Source of the DNA: Amycolatopsis anabasis | Lineage (GTDB): Bacteria; Actinomycetota; Actinomycetes; Mycobacteriales; Pseudonocardiaceae | Length of the DNA: 64,000 nucleotides | Direction: 5' to 3' | Assembly (NCBI RefSeq): GCF_009765355.1 | Contig: NZ_VTHK01000010.1 | Span: 88,901-152,900, forward strand | Shown: positions 1-8,058 of the stretch, one piece after another | Layout: each line of letters begins with the position of its first letter | Numbering within the stretch: position 1 is the stretch's first letter | Made by a program: the position numbers and the translations under genes | The notes under the pieces: generated by a model | What the model was told of the DNA's origin: nothing | The model's database searches: none | Seen by the model: only the letters and a program-made list of their open reading frames with translations

Positions 1-196
1 GAATCGTTACGGTTGTTGCTTGATTGCGATCATCACCGGGCATAGGTTGCTCAGCACCAGCCGGGCGCTCGCGTGCTCATTCGTGCGCTCTCGCCCGGCT
101 CCATGCACGTCGGGGTGCAGGTGCGGTGCGTCTCGCCGCGCCCGCGTTCCGGTCCGGCCGCTGACGCCGGGGTGTGCGCGCTGGGAAGGAGGCCTG
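1..196. other. Intergenic region upstream of the lpqY-sugABC operon
   Basis: No gene is supported here. A small dyad, TGATTGCGATCA (21-32), has 4-bp arms and could be an operator for the sugar-transport operon, but it is too short to be convincing. A strong ribosome binding site (GAAGGAGG, about 185-192) stands 5-6 nt before the ATG of the first gene. Nothing else is recognisable. Confidence 0.35.
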
Positions 197-1504
197 ATGG
201 GGAAAGCGAGCGGTCGACCACGACGTCGAATCGCCGCCGCGCTCGGTGCCGGGATGATGGCGGCGGGGCTGCTGACCGCCTGTGGTTCGGCGAGCGGCAT
301 GAAAATCAACATCTACTACGCGCCGGAAGACAACTTCCAGTCCGTTGTGGACAATTGCAACAAGAAAGCCGCCGGACGCTACGAAATCGTCTACAACAAG
401 CTGCCACGCGGCGCGGACGACCAGCGCCAGCAGATGGTCCGGCGACTCGCCGCGGGCGACGACACCCTGGACATCCTGGGGCTGGACGTGAACTGGGTGT
501 CCGAGTTCGCCGAGGCCGGTTGGGCCGCGGAATGGACCGGTGACAACAAGGCGAAGGCCTCCGAAGGTGTGCTGGCCGGCCCGCTGGAGACGGCGACCTG
601 GAAGGGCAAGCTCTACGGCGCGCCGAAGAACACCAACGTCCAGCTGCTCTGGTACGACGACCGGGTCACCCCGAAGCCCCCGGAGACCTGGGACGAGATG
701 ATCGCCCAGGCCGAGGCGCTCAAGGCGCAGGGCAAACCGCACCAGATCCTGTTCACCGGCGCCCAGTACGAGGGCCTGGTGGTCATCTACAACACGCTGG
801 TCGAGTCCGCGGGCGGGCACATCATCTCCGACGACGGCAAATCCGTGGTGATGGACGAGGGCGCGGTGAAAGCCCTGGAGATCCTCAAGCGGGTCACCTC
901 CTCGGGCATCACCAACCCGTCGCTGACCAACCAGAAGGAGGACGACGTCCGCCAGTCGTTCCAGCGCGGCGAGGGTGCGTTCGAGCTGAACTGGCCGTTC
1001 GTCTACCCGTCCTTCGCCAAGGAGAAGAAGGCGGACCTGCCGCACTTCAAGTGGTCCACCTATCCCGCGGTGATCCCGGGAACGCCGCCGCGCACCACGA
1101 TCGGCGGGTACGACCTGGCGGTGAGTTCGTACTCGAACCACAAGCCGGAGGCCTTCGAGGCGGCGCTGTGCCTGCGCAGCCAGGAGAACCAGAAGTTCTC
1201 CGCGCTCAAGGACGGCGTCCCGCCGACCATCGAGGCGATCTACACCGACACCACCGGGCTGGACCCGAGCAAACCGGCGGGTGACGACAACCCGAGCATG
1301 GACACGAAGTACCCGATGCGCGAGACCATTCTCGCCGCGCTCAAGAACGCCGCGGTCCGGCCGCTCACCCCGGCCTACCAGAGCGCGTCCACGGTCATCT
1401 CCAAACTGCTCTCGCCGCCCTCGGCCATCGACCCGAAGGCCACCGCGGACAAGCTCCGCGAGCAGATCGGTGATGCGCTGCAGTCGAAGGGAGTCATCCC
1501 GTGA
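197..1504 (+). CDS. lpqY: Trehalose-type ABC importer, substrate-binding lipoprotein (LpqY-like)
   Basis: Extracytoplasmic sugar-binding lipoprotein that captures substrate and hands it to the permeases encoded downstream. The start at 197 is chosen because GGAAGGAGG sits just before it and a classical lipoprotein signal follows: RPRRR, a hydrophobic stretch, then the lipobox LLTAC with the lipidated cysteine at residue 29. The 435-aa protein keeps the family pattern of bacterial extracellular solute-binding family 1. Phrases such as LDVNWVSEFAEAGW, NTNVQLLWYDD and ELNWPFVYPS resemble mycobacterial LpqY, the trehalose-recycling receptor. Its stop overlaps the GTG of the next gene (GTGA), so the four transporter genes form one operon. 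Trehalose as substrate is inferred from resemblance to LpqY-SugABC; another glucoside is possible. Confidence 0.88.
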   Translation: MGKASGRPRRRIAAALGAGMMAAGLLTACGSASGMKINIYYAPEDNFQSVVDNCNKKAAGRYEIVYNKLPRGADDQRQQMVRRLAAGDDTLDILGLDVNWVSEFAEAGWAAEWTGDNKAKASEGVLAGPLETATWKGKLYGAPKNTNVQLLWYDDRVTPKPPETWDEMIAQAEALKAQGKPHQILFTGAQYEGLVVIYNTLVESAGGHIISDDGKSVVMDEGAVKALEILKRVTSSGITNPSLTNQKEDDVRQSFQRGEGAFELNWPFVYPSFAKEKKADLPHFKWSTYPAVIPGTPPRTTIGGYDLAVSSYSNHKPEAFEAALCLRSQENQKFSALKDGVPPTIEAIYTDTTGLDPSKPAGDDNPSMDTKYPMRETILAALKNAAVRPLTPAYQSASTVISKLLSPPSAIDPKATADKLREQIGDALQSKGVIP

Positions 1505-2481
1505 CCACCCAGGGACCTTCACCGGCCGAGACGGTCGTCGGCTCGACGGCGATCAAGGAGGCGGGCCGGACCCCGGCCAAGCACAAGAAACCCGCGCTGA
1601 GCGAGGGGAAGAAGGCGGAGCGGCGGCTCGGGCTGCTGCTGTGCGCCCCGGCCGCGATCGTGATGATCGCGGTCACCGGGTGGCCGATCATCTACTCGAT
1701 CTGGCTCTCGCTGCAACGGTACGACCTGCGGTTCCCGGCGCAGCAGGAGTTCGTGGGCCTGGCCAACTACGCCGCGGTGCTGACGAACGGCTACTGGTGG
1801 ACCGCGTTCGGCACGACCATGCTGCTGACCGTGGTCTCGGTGGCCATCGAACTGGTGCTGGGCATGGCGCTCGCGCTGATCATGCACCGCACGATCGTCG
1901 GCCGCGGCCTGGTGCGCACGGTTTCCCTGATCCCGTACGGCATCGTGACGGTGGTGGCGGCGTTCTCCTGGTACTTCGCGTGGACGCCGAAGACCGGCTA
2001 CCTGGCCGATCTGCTCGCGTCGGATTCCGCGCCGCTGACCGAATGGCTGCCCTCGCTGGGCATCATCGTGCTGGCCGAGGTCTGGAAGACCACGCCGTTC
2101 ATGGCTCTGCTGCTGATGGCGGGGCTGGCCCTGGTGCCCGACGACCTGCTCAAGGCCGCCTCGATGGACGGCGCGAACGCGTGGCAGCGGTTCACCAAGG
2201 TGATGCTGCCGGTGATGAAACCGGCGATCCTGGTGGCGCTGCTGTTCCGCACGCTGGACGCGTTCCGGATCTTCGACAACATCTTCGTGCTCACCAACGG
2301 CGCGCAGGACACGTCGTCGGTGTCGATGCAGACCTACAACAACCTGCTCAAGGGGTTGAACCTCGGCATCGGTTCGACGATGGCGGTGCTGATCTTCCTC
2401 ACGGTCGCGCTCATCGCGTTCGTGTTCATCAAGTTGTTCGGCACGGCCGCGCCCGGCAGCGATCAAGGGGGTAAGCGCTGA
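1501..2481 (+). CDS. sugA: ABC sugar transporter permease SugA (MalF family)
   Basis: Inner-membrane permease of 326 aa, one half of the sugar channel. A cytoplasmic, Lys-rich N-terminus of about 50 residues is followed by six hydrophobic segments. The EAA loop that docks on the ATPase is seen as [15 protein letters not shown] near residues 217-231. The GTG start overlaps the lpqY stop by 4 nt and the stop codon touches the ATG of the next permease, indicating translational coupling. Family: binding-protein-dependent transport inner membrane component (MalF-like). Confidence 0.9.
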   Translation: MTTQGPSPAETVVGSTAIKEAGRTPAKHKKPALSEGKKAERRLGLLLCAPAAIVMIAVTGWPIIYSIWLSLQRYDLRFPAQQEFVGLANYAAVLTNGYWWTAFGTTMLLTVVSVAIELVLGMALALIMHRTIVGRGLVRTVSLIPYGIVTVVAAFSWYFAWTPKTGYLADLLASDSAPLTEWLPSLGIIVLAEVWKTTPFMALLLMAGLALVPDDLLKAASMDGANAWQRFTKVMLPVMKPAILVALLFRTLDAFRIFDNIFVLTNGAQDTSSVSMQTYNNLLKGLNLGIGSTMAVLIFLTVALIAFVFIKLFGTAAPGSDQGGKR

Positions 2482-3323
2482 TGGCCATCACAGGTGCGGT
2501 CACCACCGGCCGCAAGGTCAAGTGGACGCTGATCGACATCGTGGTCGTGGTGTACGCGATCGTCCCGGTGTTGTGGATCGTCTCGCTTTCCTTCAAGACC
2601 AAGGAAACGCTCACCGACGGGAACTTCATCCCGCGCGAGTGGACCCTGCAGAACTACGCGGACATCTTCGACACCACCGAGTTCATCCGCGCGCTGGTGA
2701 ACTCGATCGGCATCGCGATCATCGCGACGGTGATCGCCGTGGTGCTCGGCACGATGGCCGCGTACGCGATCGCCCGGCTCGACTTCCCCGGCAAGCAGCT
2801 GCTGGTCGGGGTGTCGCTGCTGATCGCGATGTTCCCGCAGGTTTCGCTGGTGACGCCGCTGTTCAACATCGAACGGCAGCTCGGCCTGTTCGACACCTGG
2901 CCGGGGCTGATCCTGCCCTACATCACCTTCGCGCTGCCGCTGGCGATCTACACGCTGTCGGCGTTCTTCCGCGAGATCCCGTGGGAGCTGGAGAAGGCCG
3001 CGAAGATGGACGGCGCCACCCCGGGCCAGGCGTTCCGGCGGGTCATCGCCCCGCTGGCCGCGCCCGGCGTGTTCACCACGGCGATCCTGGTGTTCATCTT
3101 CTGCTGGAACGACTTCCTGTTCGCCATCTCGCTGACGTCCACCGAGGCGTCGCGCACGGTCCCGGCGGCACTGTCGTTCTTCACCGGGGCCTCGCAGTTC
3201 GAGGACCCGACCGGGACGATCTCCGCGGCCGCCGTGGTGATCACCATCCCGATCATCCTGTTCGTGTTGTTCTTCCAGCGCCGCATCGTCGCGGGGCTGA
3301 CGTCCGGCGCCGTTAAGGGGTAG
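2481..3323 (+). CDS. sugB: ABC sugar transporter permease SugB (MalG family)
   Basis: Second permease subunit (280 aa) with about six transmembrane segments, the first at residues 18-38. Its EAA loop reads [16 protein letters not shown] (about residues 170-185). It pairs with SugA to form the translocation pore. It begins at the last base of the sugA stop codon (TGATG) and is separated by 3 nt from the ATPase gene, so it belongs to the same transcript. Length and motif placement are normal for MalG-type permeases. Confidence 0.9.
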   Translation: MAITGAVTTGRKVKWTLIDIVVVVYAIVPVLWIVSLSFKTKETLTDGNFIPREWTLQNYADIFDTTEFIRALVNSIGIAIIATVIAVVLGTMAAYAIARLDFPGKQLLVGVSLLIAMFPQVSLVTPLFNIERQLGLFDTWPGLILPYITFALPLAIYTLSAFFREIPWELEKAAKMDGATPGQAFRRVIAPLAAPGVFTTAILVFIFCWNDFLFAISLTSTEASRTVPAALSFFTGASQFEDPTGTISAAAVVITIPIILFVLFFQRRIVAGLTSGAVKG

Positions 3324-3326
3324 CAA

Positions 3327-4508
3327 ATGGCTGAGATCGTTCTCGACAAGGTGAGCAAGCGGTACCCCGATGGTGCGCTCGCGGTGTCCGAGGTCGACAT
3401 CGAGATCGCCGACGGCGAGTTCATCATCCTGGTGGGGCCTTCGGGTTGCGGGAAGTCGACCACGCTGAACATGGTGGCCGGGCTGGAGGACATCTCCTCC
3501 GGTGAGCTGCGCATCGACGGCCAGCGGATGAACGAGCGCGCGCCCAAGGACCGCGACATCGCGATGGTGTTCCAGTCCTACGCGCTGTACCCGCACATGA
3601 GCGTGCGGGAGAACATGGCGTTCCCGCTGCGGCTGGCGAAGGTGCCCGACGCCGAGGTGCGGTCCAAGGTCGAGGAGGCCGCGCGCATCCTGGACCTGAC
3701 CCAGCACCTGGACCGCAAACCGGCGAACCTCTCCGGTGGCCAGCGCCAGCGGGTCGCGATGGGCCGGGCGATCGTCCGCAGCCCCAAGGCGTTCCTGATG
3801 GACGAGCCACTGTCCAATCTGGACGCCAAGCTGCGCGGGCAGATGCGGACCTCGGTGTCGAAGCTGCAGAAGCAGCTGGGCACCACGACGCTGTACGTCA
3901 CGCACGACCAGACCGAGGCGATGACCCTGGGCGACCGGGTCGTGGTGCTGCGCGCCGGGCACGTGCAGCAGATCGGCTCGCCGCAGTTCCTCTACGAGCA
4001 GCCGGCGAACCTGTTCGTCGCCGGGTTCATCGGCTCGCCGTCGATGAACTTCGTCCCGGTGACGCTCGAGGAGGGGCGGATCAGGGGCCCGCTCGGCGGT
4101 TTCGTCCTGTCCGACCGGGTGCGGCGGCTGGTCGAGGCCGCCGACGCCCCGCGCGAGGTGATCGCCGGGATCCGGCCGGAGCACTTCGAGGACGCGGCCC
4201 TGCTCGACGACGCCCAGAAACAGGGCGGCACCACGTTCACTGCGCAGGTCGACGTGCTGGAGTCGATGGGGTCGGAGAAGTACGCGCACTTCACCGTGGA
4301 AGGTGAGCTGGCGTCGACCTCGGAACTGCAGGAGCTGGCCGCGGACTCCGGTTCGGACGACGTCCCGGACAGCGGCGCGAACATCGTCGCCCGGCTCTCG
4401 GCGGCCTCCTCGGTGACCGAGGGCGGGAACGTCGACGTCTGGTTCTCCGCGGACAAGGTGCAGCTGTTCGACCCGTCCTCGGGCAAGAACCTGACCTACG
4501 AGGGCTGA
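3327..4508 (+). CDS. sugC: ABC sugar transporter ATPase SugC (MsmK/UgpC family)
   Basis: Cytoplasmic ATPase that powers the importer. All nucleotide-binding motifs are present: Walker A GPSGCGKST (about 37-45), Q-loop MVFQSYALYPHMS, signature LSGGQRQRVAMGRA (about 135), Walker B FLMDEP (about 156) and the H-loop VTHDQTEAM (about 190). The C-terminal third is the TOBE/OB-fold region typical of MalK-like ATPases. The protein is 393 aa, the same length I recall for mycobacterial SugC, and starts MAEIVLD, as that protein does. It is the last gene of the operon; the next gene is 55 nt away behind a large palindrome. Confidence 0.92.
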   Translation: MAEIVLDKVSKRYPDGALAVSEVDIEIADGEFIILVGPSGCGKSTTLNMVAGLEDISSGELRIDGQRMNERAPKDRDIAMVFQSYALYPHMSVRENMAFPLRLAKVPDAEVRSKVEEAARILDLTQHLDRKPANLSGGQRQRVAMGRAIVRSPKAFLMDEPLSNLDAKLRGQMRTSVSKLQKQLGTTTLYVTHDQTEAMTLGDRVVVLRAGHVQQIGSPQFLYEQPANLFVAGFIGSPSMNFVPVTLEEGRIRGPLGGFVLSDRVRRLVEAADAPREVIAGIRPEHFEDAALLDDAQKQGGTTFTAQVDVLESMGSEKYAHFTVEGELASTSELQELAADSGSDDVPDSGANIVARLSAASSVTEGGNVDVWFSADKVQLFDPSSGKNLTYEG

Positions 4509-4522
4509 GGTTCTCCCTCCTC

Positions 4523-4570
4523 GAGCCATGCATGCATGCCTGCATTCGTGCTAGCATGCATGCATGGCTC
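4523..4570. promoter_or_regulatory. Perfect 17-bp inverted repeat over the vapB start (probable VapBC operator)
   Basis: GAGCCATGCATGCATGC (4523-4539) is repeated exactly in inverted orientation at 4554-4570, with a 14-nt spacer. The right arm contains the vapB ATG (4564). VapB/FitA-type ribbon-helix-helix antitoxins bind inverted repeats at their own promoters, so this is the expected autoregulatory operator. As RNA, the same sequence could fold into a 17-bp hairpin hiding the start codon, or act as a sugC terminator. No Shine-Dalgarno is visible, which fits leaderless initiation. Confidence 0.75.
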
Positions 4571-4869
4571 AGGTTTCATGGCGCGCGACGGATGAACTGG
4601 TGGACCGAGTGCGTCAGGTGGCCGAGCGGGAGGGGAGAAGCATGAACGAGTACATCACCCAGGTGCTCGACGCGGCCACGAATCCGGAGTGGGCGGGGGA
4701 CGAGCGGCAGCGCCTGCGCGAACGCCTGGCCCGCGCGGGCTTGTTGCTGGCGCCCAGGGACCCGCGGCCGGAGCCGGATCCGGTGGCGGTCGCCGAGGCA
4801 GGCCGGGAGGCGGCTGCCCGGGGGCCGCTGCTGTCCGATCTGGTCGTCGAAGAGCGCGAACCGAGGTGA
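4564..4869 (+). CDS. vapB: VapB/FitA-type ribbon-helix-helix antitoxin
   Basis: Small DNA-binding antitoxin (101 aa). The N-terminal half, AQVSWRATDELVDRVRQVAE followed by GRSMNEYITQVL, fits an RHH fold: one beta strand contacting DNA, then two helices. The acidic, proline-rich C-terminal tail (RDPRPEPDPVAVAEAG) is the part expected to wrap around and block the PIN toxin. The third of three overlapping ATGs (4556, 4560, 4564) is the only one in frame. The stop overlaps the toxin start (GTGA). It is likely autoregulated through the palindrome that spans its start codon. Confidence 0.85.
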   Translation: MAQVSWRATDELVDRVRQVAEREGRSMNEYITQVLDAATNPEWAGDERQRLRERLARAGLLLAPRDPRPEPDPVAVAEAGREAAARGPLLSDLVVEEREPR

Positions 4870-5306
4870 GCGCCTTCGCCGATACGTCGGCGCTGGTCAA
4901 GTTCTACGTCCCGGAGCACGGCCACGACCGCGTTCGCGCCTTGAATGCCGTGGTGGTGTCCCAGATCGCCTCGGTCGAGGTGCCGTCCGCGATCTGGCGG
5001 AAGCACCGCGTCGGCGGGCTGACGGCCACCGGCGCCCGGCGGCTCCTGTCCGCCTTCGAGGCCGACTACCACGGCACCCCGAAGCGAGCCCCGCGTTTCG
5101 AGGTCATCCCGGTGTCCCAGCTGATCTTCGATGTGGCGGCCCGGCTGACCGGCGTGCACGGCCTGCGCGGATTCGACGCCGTGCAACTGGCGACCGCCCA
5201 GCTCGCGGCCTCGGCCGATCCCGAGTGCCGCACCTTCGCCGCCTTCGACAAACGCCTGTGCGAAGCCGCCATCGGGGAAGGCTTCCACCTCCTCCCCGAA
5301 GCCTGA
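4866..5306 (+). CDS. vapC: VapC-type PIN-domain ribonuclease toxin
   Basis: Toxin partner of the preceding antitoxin; PIN-domain endoribonuclease (146 aa from the GTG overlapping the vapB stop). The acidic Mg2+-binding residues are visible: Asp6 in FADTSALVKFY, Glu about 38 in SVEVPSAIW, Asp about 104 in GFDAVQLATA and Asp about 127 in AAFDKRL. These are the four conserved carboxylates of active VapC proteins, so the toxin looks intact. The RNA target cannot be told from sequence. Longer upstream starts in this frame would overlap the whole antitoxin and are rejected. Confidence 0.87.
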   Translation: MSAFADTSALVKFYVPEHGHDRVRALNAVVVSQIASVEVPSAIWRKHRVGGLTATGARRLLSAFEADYHGTPKRAPRFEVIPVSQLIFDVAARLTGVHGLRGFDAVQLATAQLAASADPECRTFAAFDKRLCEAAIGEGFHLLPEA

Positions 5307-5309
5307 CCT

Positions 5310-5354
5310 ACCGAAACGGGGAACTCGCGCTACCGGAACGCGGGACTCGCGAGG
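5310..5354. repeat. Short GC-rich intergenic repeat, two units
   Basis: Two adjacent units of about 22 bp, beginning ACCGAAACGGGGAACTCGCG (5310) and ACCGGAACGCGGGACTCGCG (5332). The same unit occurs in the opposite orientation at 58368-58440. The second copy lies inside the 3' end of the DUF397 gene and encodes its last residues. Confidence 0.6.
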
Positions 5355-5575
5355 AAGGCGAGCCAGGCGGCGGGCGGGTAGGTGAGGACGGGGCCGGTGG
5401 GGTTCTTGGAGTCCCGGACCGCGACGGCGGCTTCGGGCAGGAAGGCCACCTCGACGCATTCGGTGTTTTCGCCTTGGCTGTGGCTGCTCTTGCGCCAGAA
5501 GGCCACCTCGACGCACGCGGTGTTTTCGCCATGGCTGTGGCTGCTTTTGCGCCAGACTGCTCGATCCAAGTTCAC
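5330..5575 (-). CDS. DUF397 protein with internally duplicated motif
   Basis: An 81-aa DUF397 protein, the small partner usually encoded next to XRE regulators in actinomycetes. The family motif WRKSSHS-GEN--CVEVAF occurs twice in a row (residues about 8-26 and 27-45), reflecting a 57-bp tandem duplication in the DNA. A normal DUF397 protein has it once and is about 60 residues. The GTG start at 5575 has a ribosome binding site (GAGGTGAGCC) and lies 8 nt after the XRE stop codon. The function of DUF397 is not established; coupling with the XRE gene suggests a regulator-partner role, as proposed for BldB/WhiJ-like systems. Confidence 0.8.
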   Translation of the reverse strand: MNLDRAVWRKSSHSHGENTACVEVAFWRKSSHSQGENTECVEVAFLPEAAVAVRDSKNPTGPVLTYPPAAWLAFLASPAFR

Positions 5576-5583
5576 GGCTCACC

Positions 5584-6420
5584 TCAGGTACTCAAGTCGC
5601 GGGCGAGCCGGGCGACGAGGTCTCGTGAGTCGGGCTCGCCGGGAGCGAGCTTAGCAAGCCGCTTGAACTTGGTGATCAGATCGGAAACTTGGCTTTCCTT
5701 GACCAGCTGAAGGTTTCCAGCGGCATGATCCACGTATCCGATGTCGGCGATGGTGTCCTCGGGGAAGGTGAGCACGGTGAAGGCTCCGGTCAGGCCGCTG
5801 TACATTCCGATCTGCGCGGGAACCACCTGCACGGTGATGTTCGGCAGCTCGGACATTTCCAGGATGTGGCGCATCTGGGCGGCCAGCAGCGCGGGTTCCA
5901 CGATGGGCCGGACGAGCGCGGTCTCATCGACAATCGCGTGCAATGTGAGCGGGTCTTCGCCGAATAGCCGCTTGGCGCGGCCCATCCGAATCCGGAGGTT
6001 GCGGTTCTTCTCGCGAGTGTCGCCCACAGTGAACAACGCGCGGGCGTAATCCTCGGTTTGGAGTAGTCCCGGCACAGTCGCGAGCTGGAAGTTGCGGACT
6101 GTTACTGCTTCCGACTCCAGGGCGGGGTAGCTGTTGGCGGTTACGCCTTCGATGAGGTTGTGGTTGCGTTTGATGGCTTCGCGGGCGATGGCCATCAGGT
6201 GTTCCAGGTCGTCGAGGGAGACCCGGTACAGCTCGGCCATCGCGCGCACGTGCAGCGGATGCACGGTCACCGAGCCCTGTTCCGCGCGGTGCAGGCCGCT
6301 GGGGGACATGTCGAGGTCCTCGGCCGCCTGCTCGAGCGTCAGACCCGCGCGGTGGCGCCGGTCGCGCAGTTCCCGGCCCAGCTGCAGCCGCCTGATCGAA
6401 GGAACGCTGTACCGCGCCAC
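5584..6420 (-). CDS. XRE-family helix-turn-helix regulator with DUF5753 domain
   Basis: A 278-aa DNA-binding regulator of the Streptomyces-type XRE/DUF5753 family. Residues about 8-60 (LQLGRELRDRRHRAGLTLEQAAEDLDMS-SGLHRAEQG) form the HTH. The remaining two thirds (YPALESEAVTVRNFQLATVPGLLQTEDYARALF and onward) match DUF5753. The start at GTG 6420 gives the usual N-terminus and is preceded by AGGTCC; upstream in-frame starts add a sequence that looks unlike the family. It forms a two-gene unit with the downstream DUF397 gene. Such pairs are numerous in actinomycetes and control development or antibiotic genes in known cases; the target here is unknown. Confidence 0.87.
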   Translation of the reverse strand: MARYSVPSIRRLQLGRELRDRRHRAGLTLEQAAEDLDMSPSGLHRAEQGSVTVHPLHVRAMAELYRVSLDDLEHLMAIAREAIKRNHNLIEGVTANSYPALESEAVTVRNFQLATVPGLLQTEDYARALFTVGDTREKNRNLRIRMGRAKRLFGEDPLTLHAIVDETALVRPIVEPALLAAQMRHILEMSELPNITVQVVPAQIGMYSGLTGAFTVLTFPEDTIADIGYVDHAAGNLQLVKESQVSDLITKFKRLAKLAPGEPDSRDLVARLARDLST

Positions 6421-6517
6421 GCAAGGACCTCCCCGTGCACCCGTTTCATGCTCGCGCGCGGAGCACTCTCGCCGCGGGAGGTGCGGCGCGGGATCCCGCA
6501 CCGATCACCGGATCGGG

Positions 6518-7360
6518 TCACCTGCGGGTGTTGCGGAGGGTTTCGATGACGTCGTCGTCCCAGCGGTGGGTGCGGATCAGGCGGTACCGTTCGCTCGCGA
6601 CCCACAGGTACGCCTCGGTCTCGGTGCGGGCGCCGATCAGGTCGGCCTGCCGCAGCATCTCGACCACGGGCACGTATTCCTCGTCGTACCAACGCTTCGC
6701 GATGGTCGGCCGGTCGAGGTAGGCGCATTCGTCCTGCATCAGCCGGAAGCCCCACGCTTCGACGTGCTCGCCGAGCTGCGCGTAGTCCCAGGGATCCGAC
6801 ACGAGCACCGAGGCGCGCGCCTGGCCGGTGAGCGGAACCCGTTCCAGGAACAACCGGCGGTAGTCCTTGACGATCAGGTCGCCGCGGTACCGGATCCCGC
6901 TCGGGTTCAGCTTGGTCCGCACCTCGGTCACCGAAGCCTCTATTGTGGACAGTCCCTGCGCGTAAGCGACGGAAACGCGGTGGTGGCCGTCGATGATGAA
7001 GTGCAGCTCGCCGATCCGGTACACCTCGATCGGCGGGATGCTCTCCCCGCGCCGCGCGGCCAGCGCGAGGCGTTCCCAGCGTTCCCGCACCCGGCCCGAG
7101 GTCGGCCGGAACCGGCGGTCGAAGTCGCGGCCGCGGTCCACGCTGCCCACGATCGAATCGAGCCGGATCACCCGCAGCCCGATCCGCCGCTCGCTCTGGT
7201 AGCCGAGTGCGTCCACGACCTCGTGGAACGGCAACATGATGTTCACGTCGTCGGGCTCGCGGCGCAGCCAGGTGGCCAGCCGGGAGAGCACCTGGCGCCG
7301 CCGCGCGCGCAGGAAGTCGTGCTCGGCGTCGGCCTTCGGGAACCCGGTGTCGCGACTCAC
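6518..7360 (-). CDS. ParB-like nuclease-domain protein
   Basis: A 280-aa cytoplasmic protein with a ParB/Srx-like core at about residues 98-135. IPPIEVYRIGELHFIIDGHHRVSVAYAQG matches the ParB box in which the -DGHHR- segment binds nucleotide (CTPase/ATPase-type fold). It lacks a ParB-type HTH and is not located at an origin, so it is not the chromosome-partitioning protein. GTG 7360 overlaps the stop of the upstream phosphoesterase gene by 4 nt (GTGA), so the two are translationally coupled. A role in nucleic-acid or phosphoryl metabolism is inferred only from the fold and the partner. Confidence 0.75.
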   Translation of the reverse strand: MSRDTGFPKADAEHDFLRARRRQVLSRLATWLRREPDDVNIMLPFHEVVDALGYQSERRIGLRVIRLDSIVGSVDRGRDFDRRFRPTSGRVRERWERLALAARRGESIPPIEVYRIGELHFIIDGHHRVSVAYAQGLSTIEASVTEVRTKLNPSGIRYRGDLIVKDYRRLFLERVPLTGQARASVLVSDPWDYAQLGEHVEAWGFRLMQDECAYLDRPTIAKRWYDEEYVPVVEMLRQADLIGARTETEAYLWVASERYRLIRTHRWDDDVIETLRNTRR

Positions 7361-8034
7361 GACTTCACCTCGTGCTCGGCGGGTACGTCGAACTCCATGA
7401 TCTGCCGGCCCACCACGTTGCGCACCCGGGTTTCCCCCATCCGCCGGTCCGGGAGCCGCTCGCCGTACGGGTGGATGTGCCCGTGCAGCAACCATTTCGG
7501 CCGCAGCCGCTCGACCGTCCGATGCAGACACTCGAACCCGTGGTGCGGCGGGTCGTCCCGGTCGCCGACGCCGCGCGGCGGTGCGTGGGTCAGCAGCACG
7601 TCGACCCCGCGGCCGTCGCGGCGGCTTTGGCGCCCGGCCGCGCGCACCAGCCTGCGCGCGCGGCGCGCCTGCTGGCGCTCGGTCCACTGGTTCGGGCCGT
7701 CGTTGTACCGGATCGACCCGCCGAGCCCGGCGATCCGCAGCCCGGCCACGTCCACCACGCGCGCGTCGGCGTTGATCCCGCCCGCCGGGCCGGGCCAGGC
7801 GGCCGGGAAACCGTCCCGCATGGACAGCCCGCCGTACCGGGTGAAACCGCTCAGATCCGGATCGTGGTTGCCGGGGACGAACACGCAGGGAACATCCAGT
7901 GAACCGGCGAGGAACTCCAGGTACTTGTAGGGCAGATCACCCGCGCCCAGCACCAGGTCGACCGAGAACTCGTGGACGGCGGCGGTCCACAGCCGCTCGT
8001 CCACCTCGTCGGCGACCACCAGCGCGCGGAGCAT
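7357..8034 (-). CDS. Calcineurin-like metallophosphoesterase
   Basis: A 225-aa metallophosphoesterase. Conserved metal-binding blocks are GAGD (30-33), GNHD (55-58), THAP (149-152) and HGHIH (184-188). The first block is atypical: ADEVDERL at residues 8-15 replaces the usual D-x-H, as in a class of compact actinobacterial phosphoesterases. Substrate unknown: phosphodiester or phosphomonoester hydrolysis. Translationally coupled to the ParB-like gene downstream. Confidence 0.85.
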   Translation of the reverse strand: MLRALVVADEVDERLWTAAVHEFSVDLVLGAGDLPYKYLEFLAGSLDVPCVFVPGNHDPDLSGFTRYGGLSMRDGFPAAWPGPAGGINADARVVDVAGLRIAGLGGSIRYNDGPNQWTERQQARRARRLVRAAGRQSRRDGRGVDVLLTHAPPRGVGDRDDPPHHGFECLHRTVERLRPKWLLHGHIHPYGERLPDRRMGETRVRNVVGRQIMEFDVPAEHEVKS

Positions 8035-8058
8035 GCGCCCAGGGTACGTCCTGGCTGG

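Noticed and set aside
345..354. Perfect DnaA-box-like TTGTGGACAA
   Set aside because: Single occurrence inside lpqY, no cluster of boxes and no dnaA/dnaN nearby, so no origin.
2463..4529. 688-codon minus-strand frame across sugB-sugC
   Set aside because: Shadow of the transporter genes, whose motifs are all intact on the plus strand.
4866..5306. Longer VapC start at 4689 in the same frame
   Set aside because: It would overlap most of vapB and add an unrelated Arg/Gly-rich leader; GTG 4866 gives the standard PIN N-terminus and a GTGA overlap.
6518..7360. ParB-like protein as the chromosome-partitioning ParB
   Set aside because: No parA, no parS-like sites, no DNA-binding HTH after the nuclease-like box, and no origin genes.
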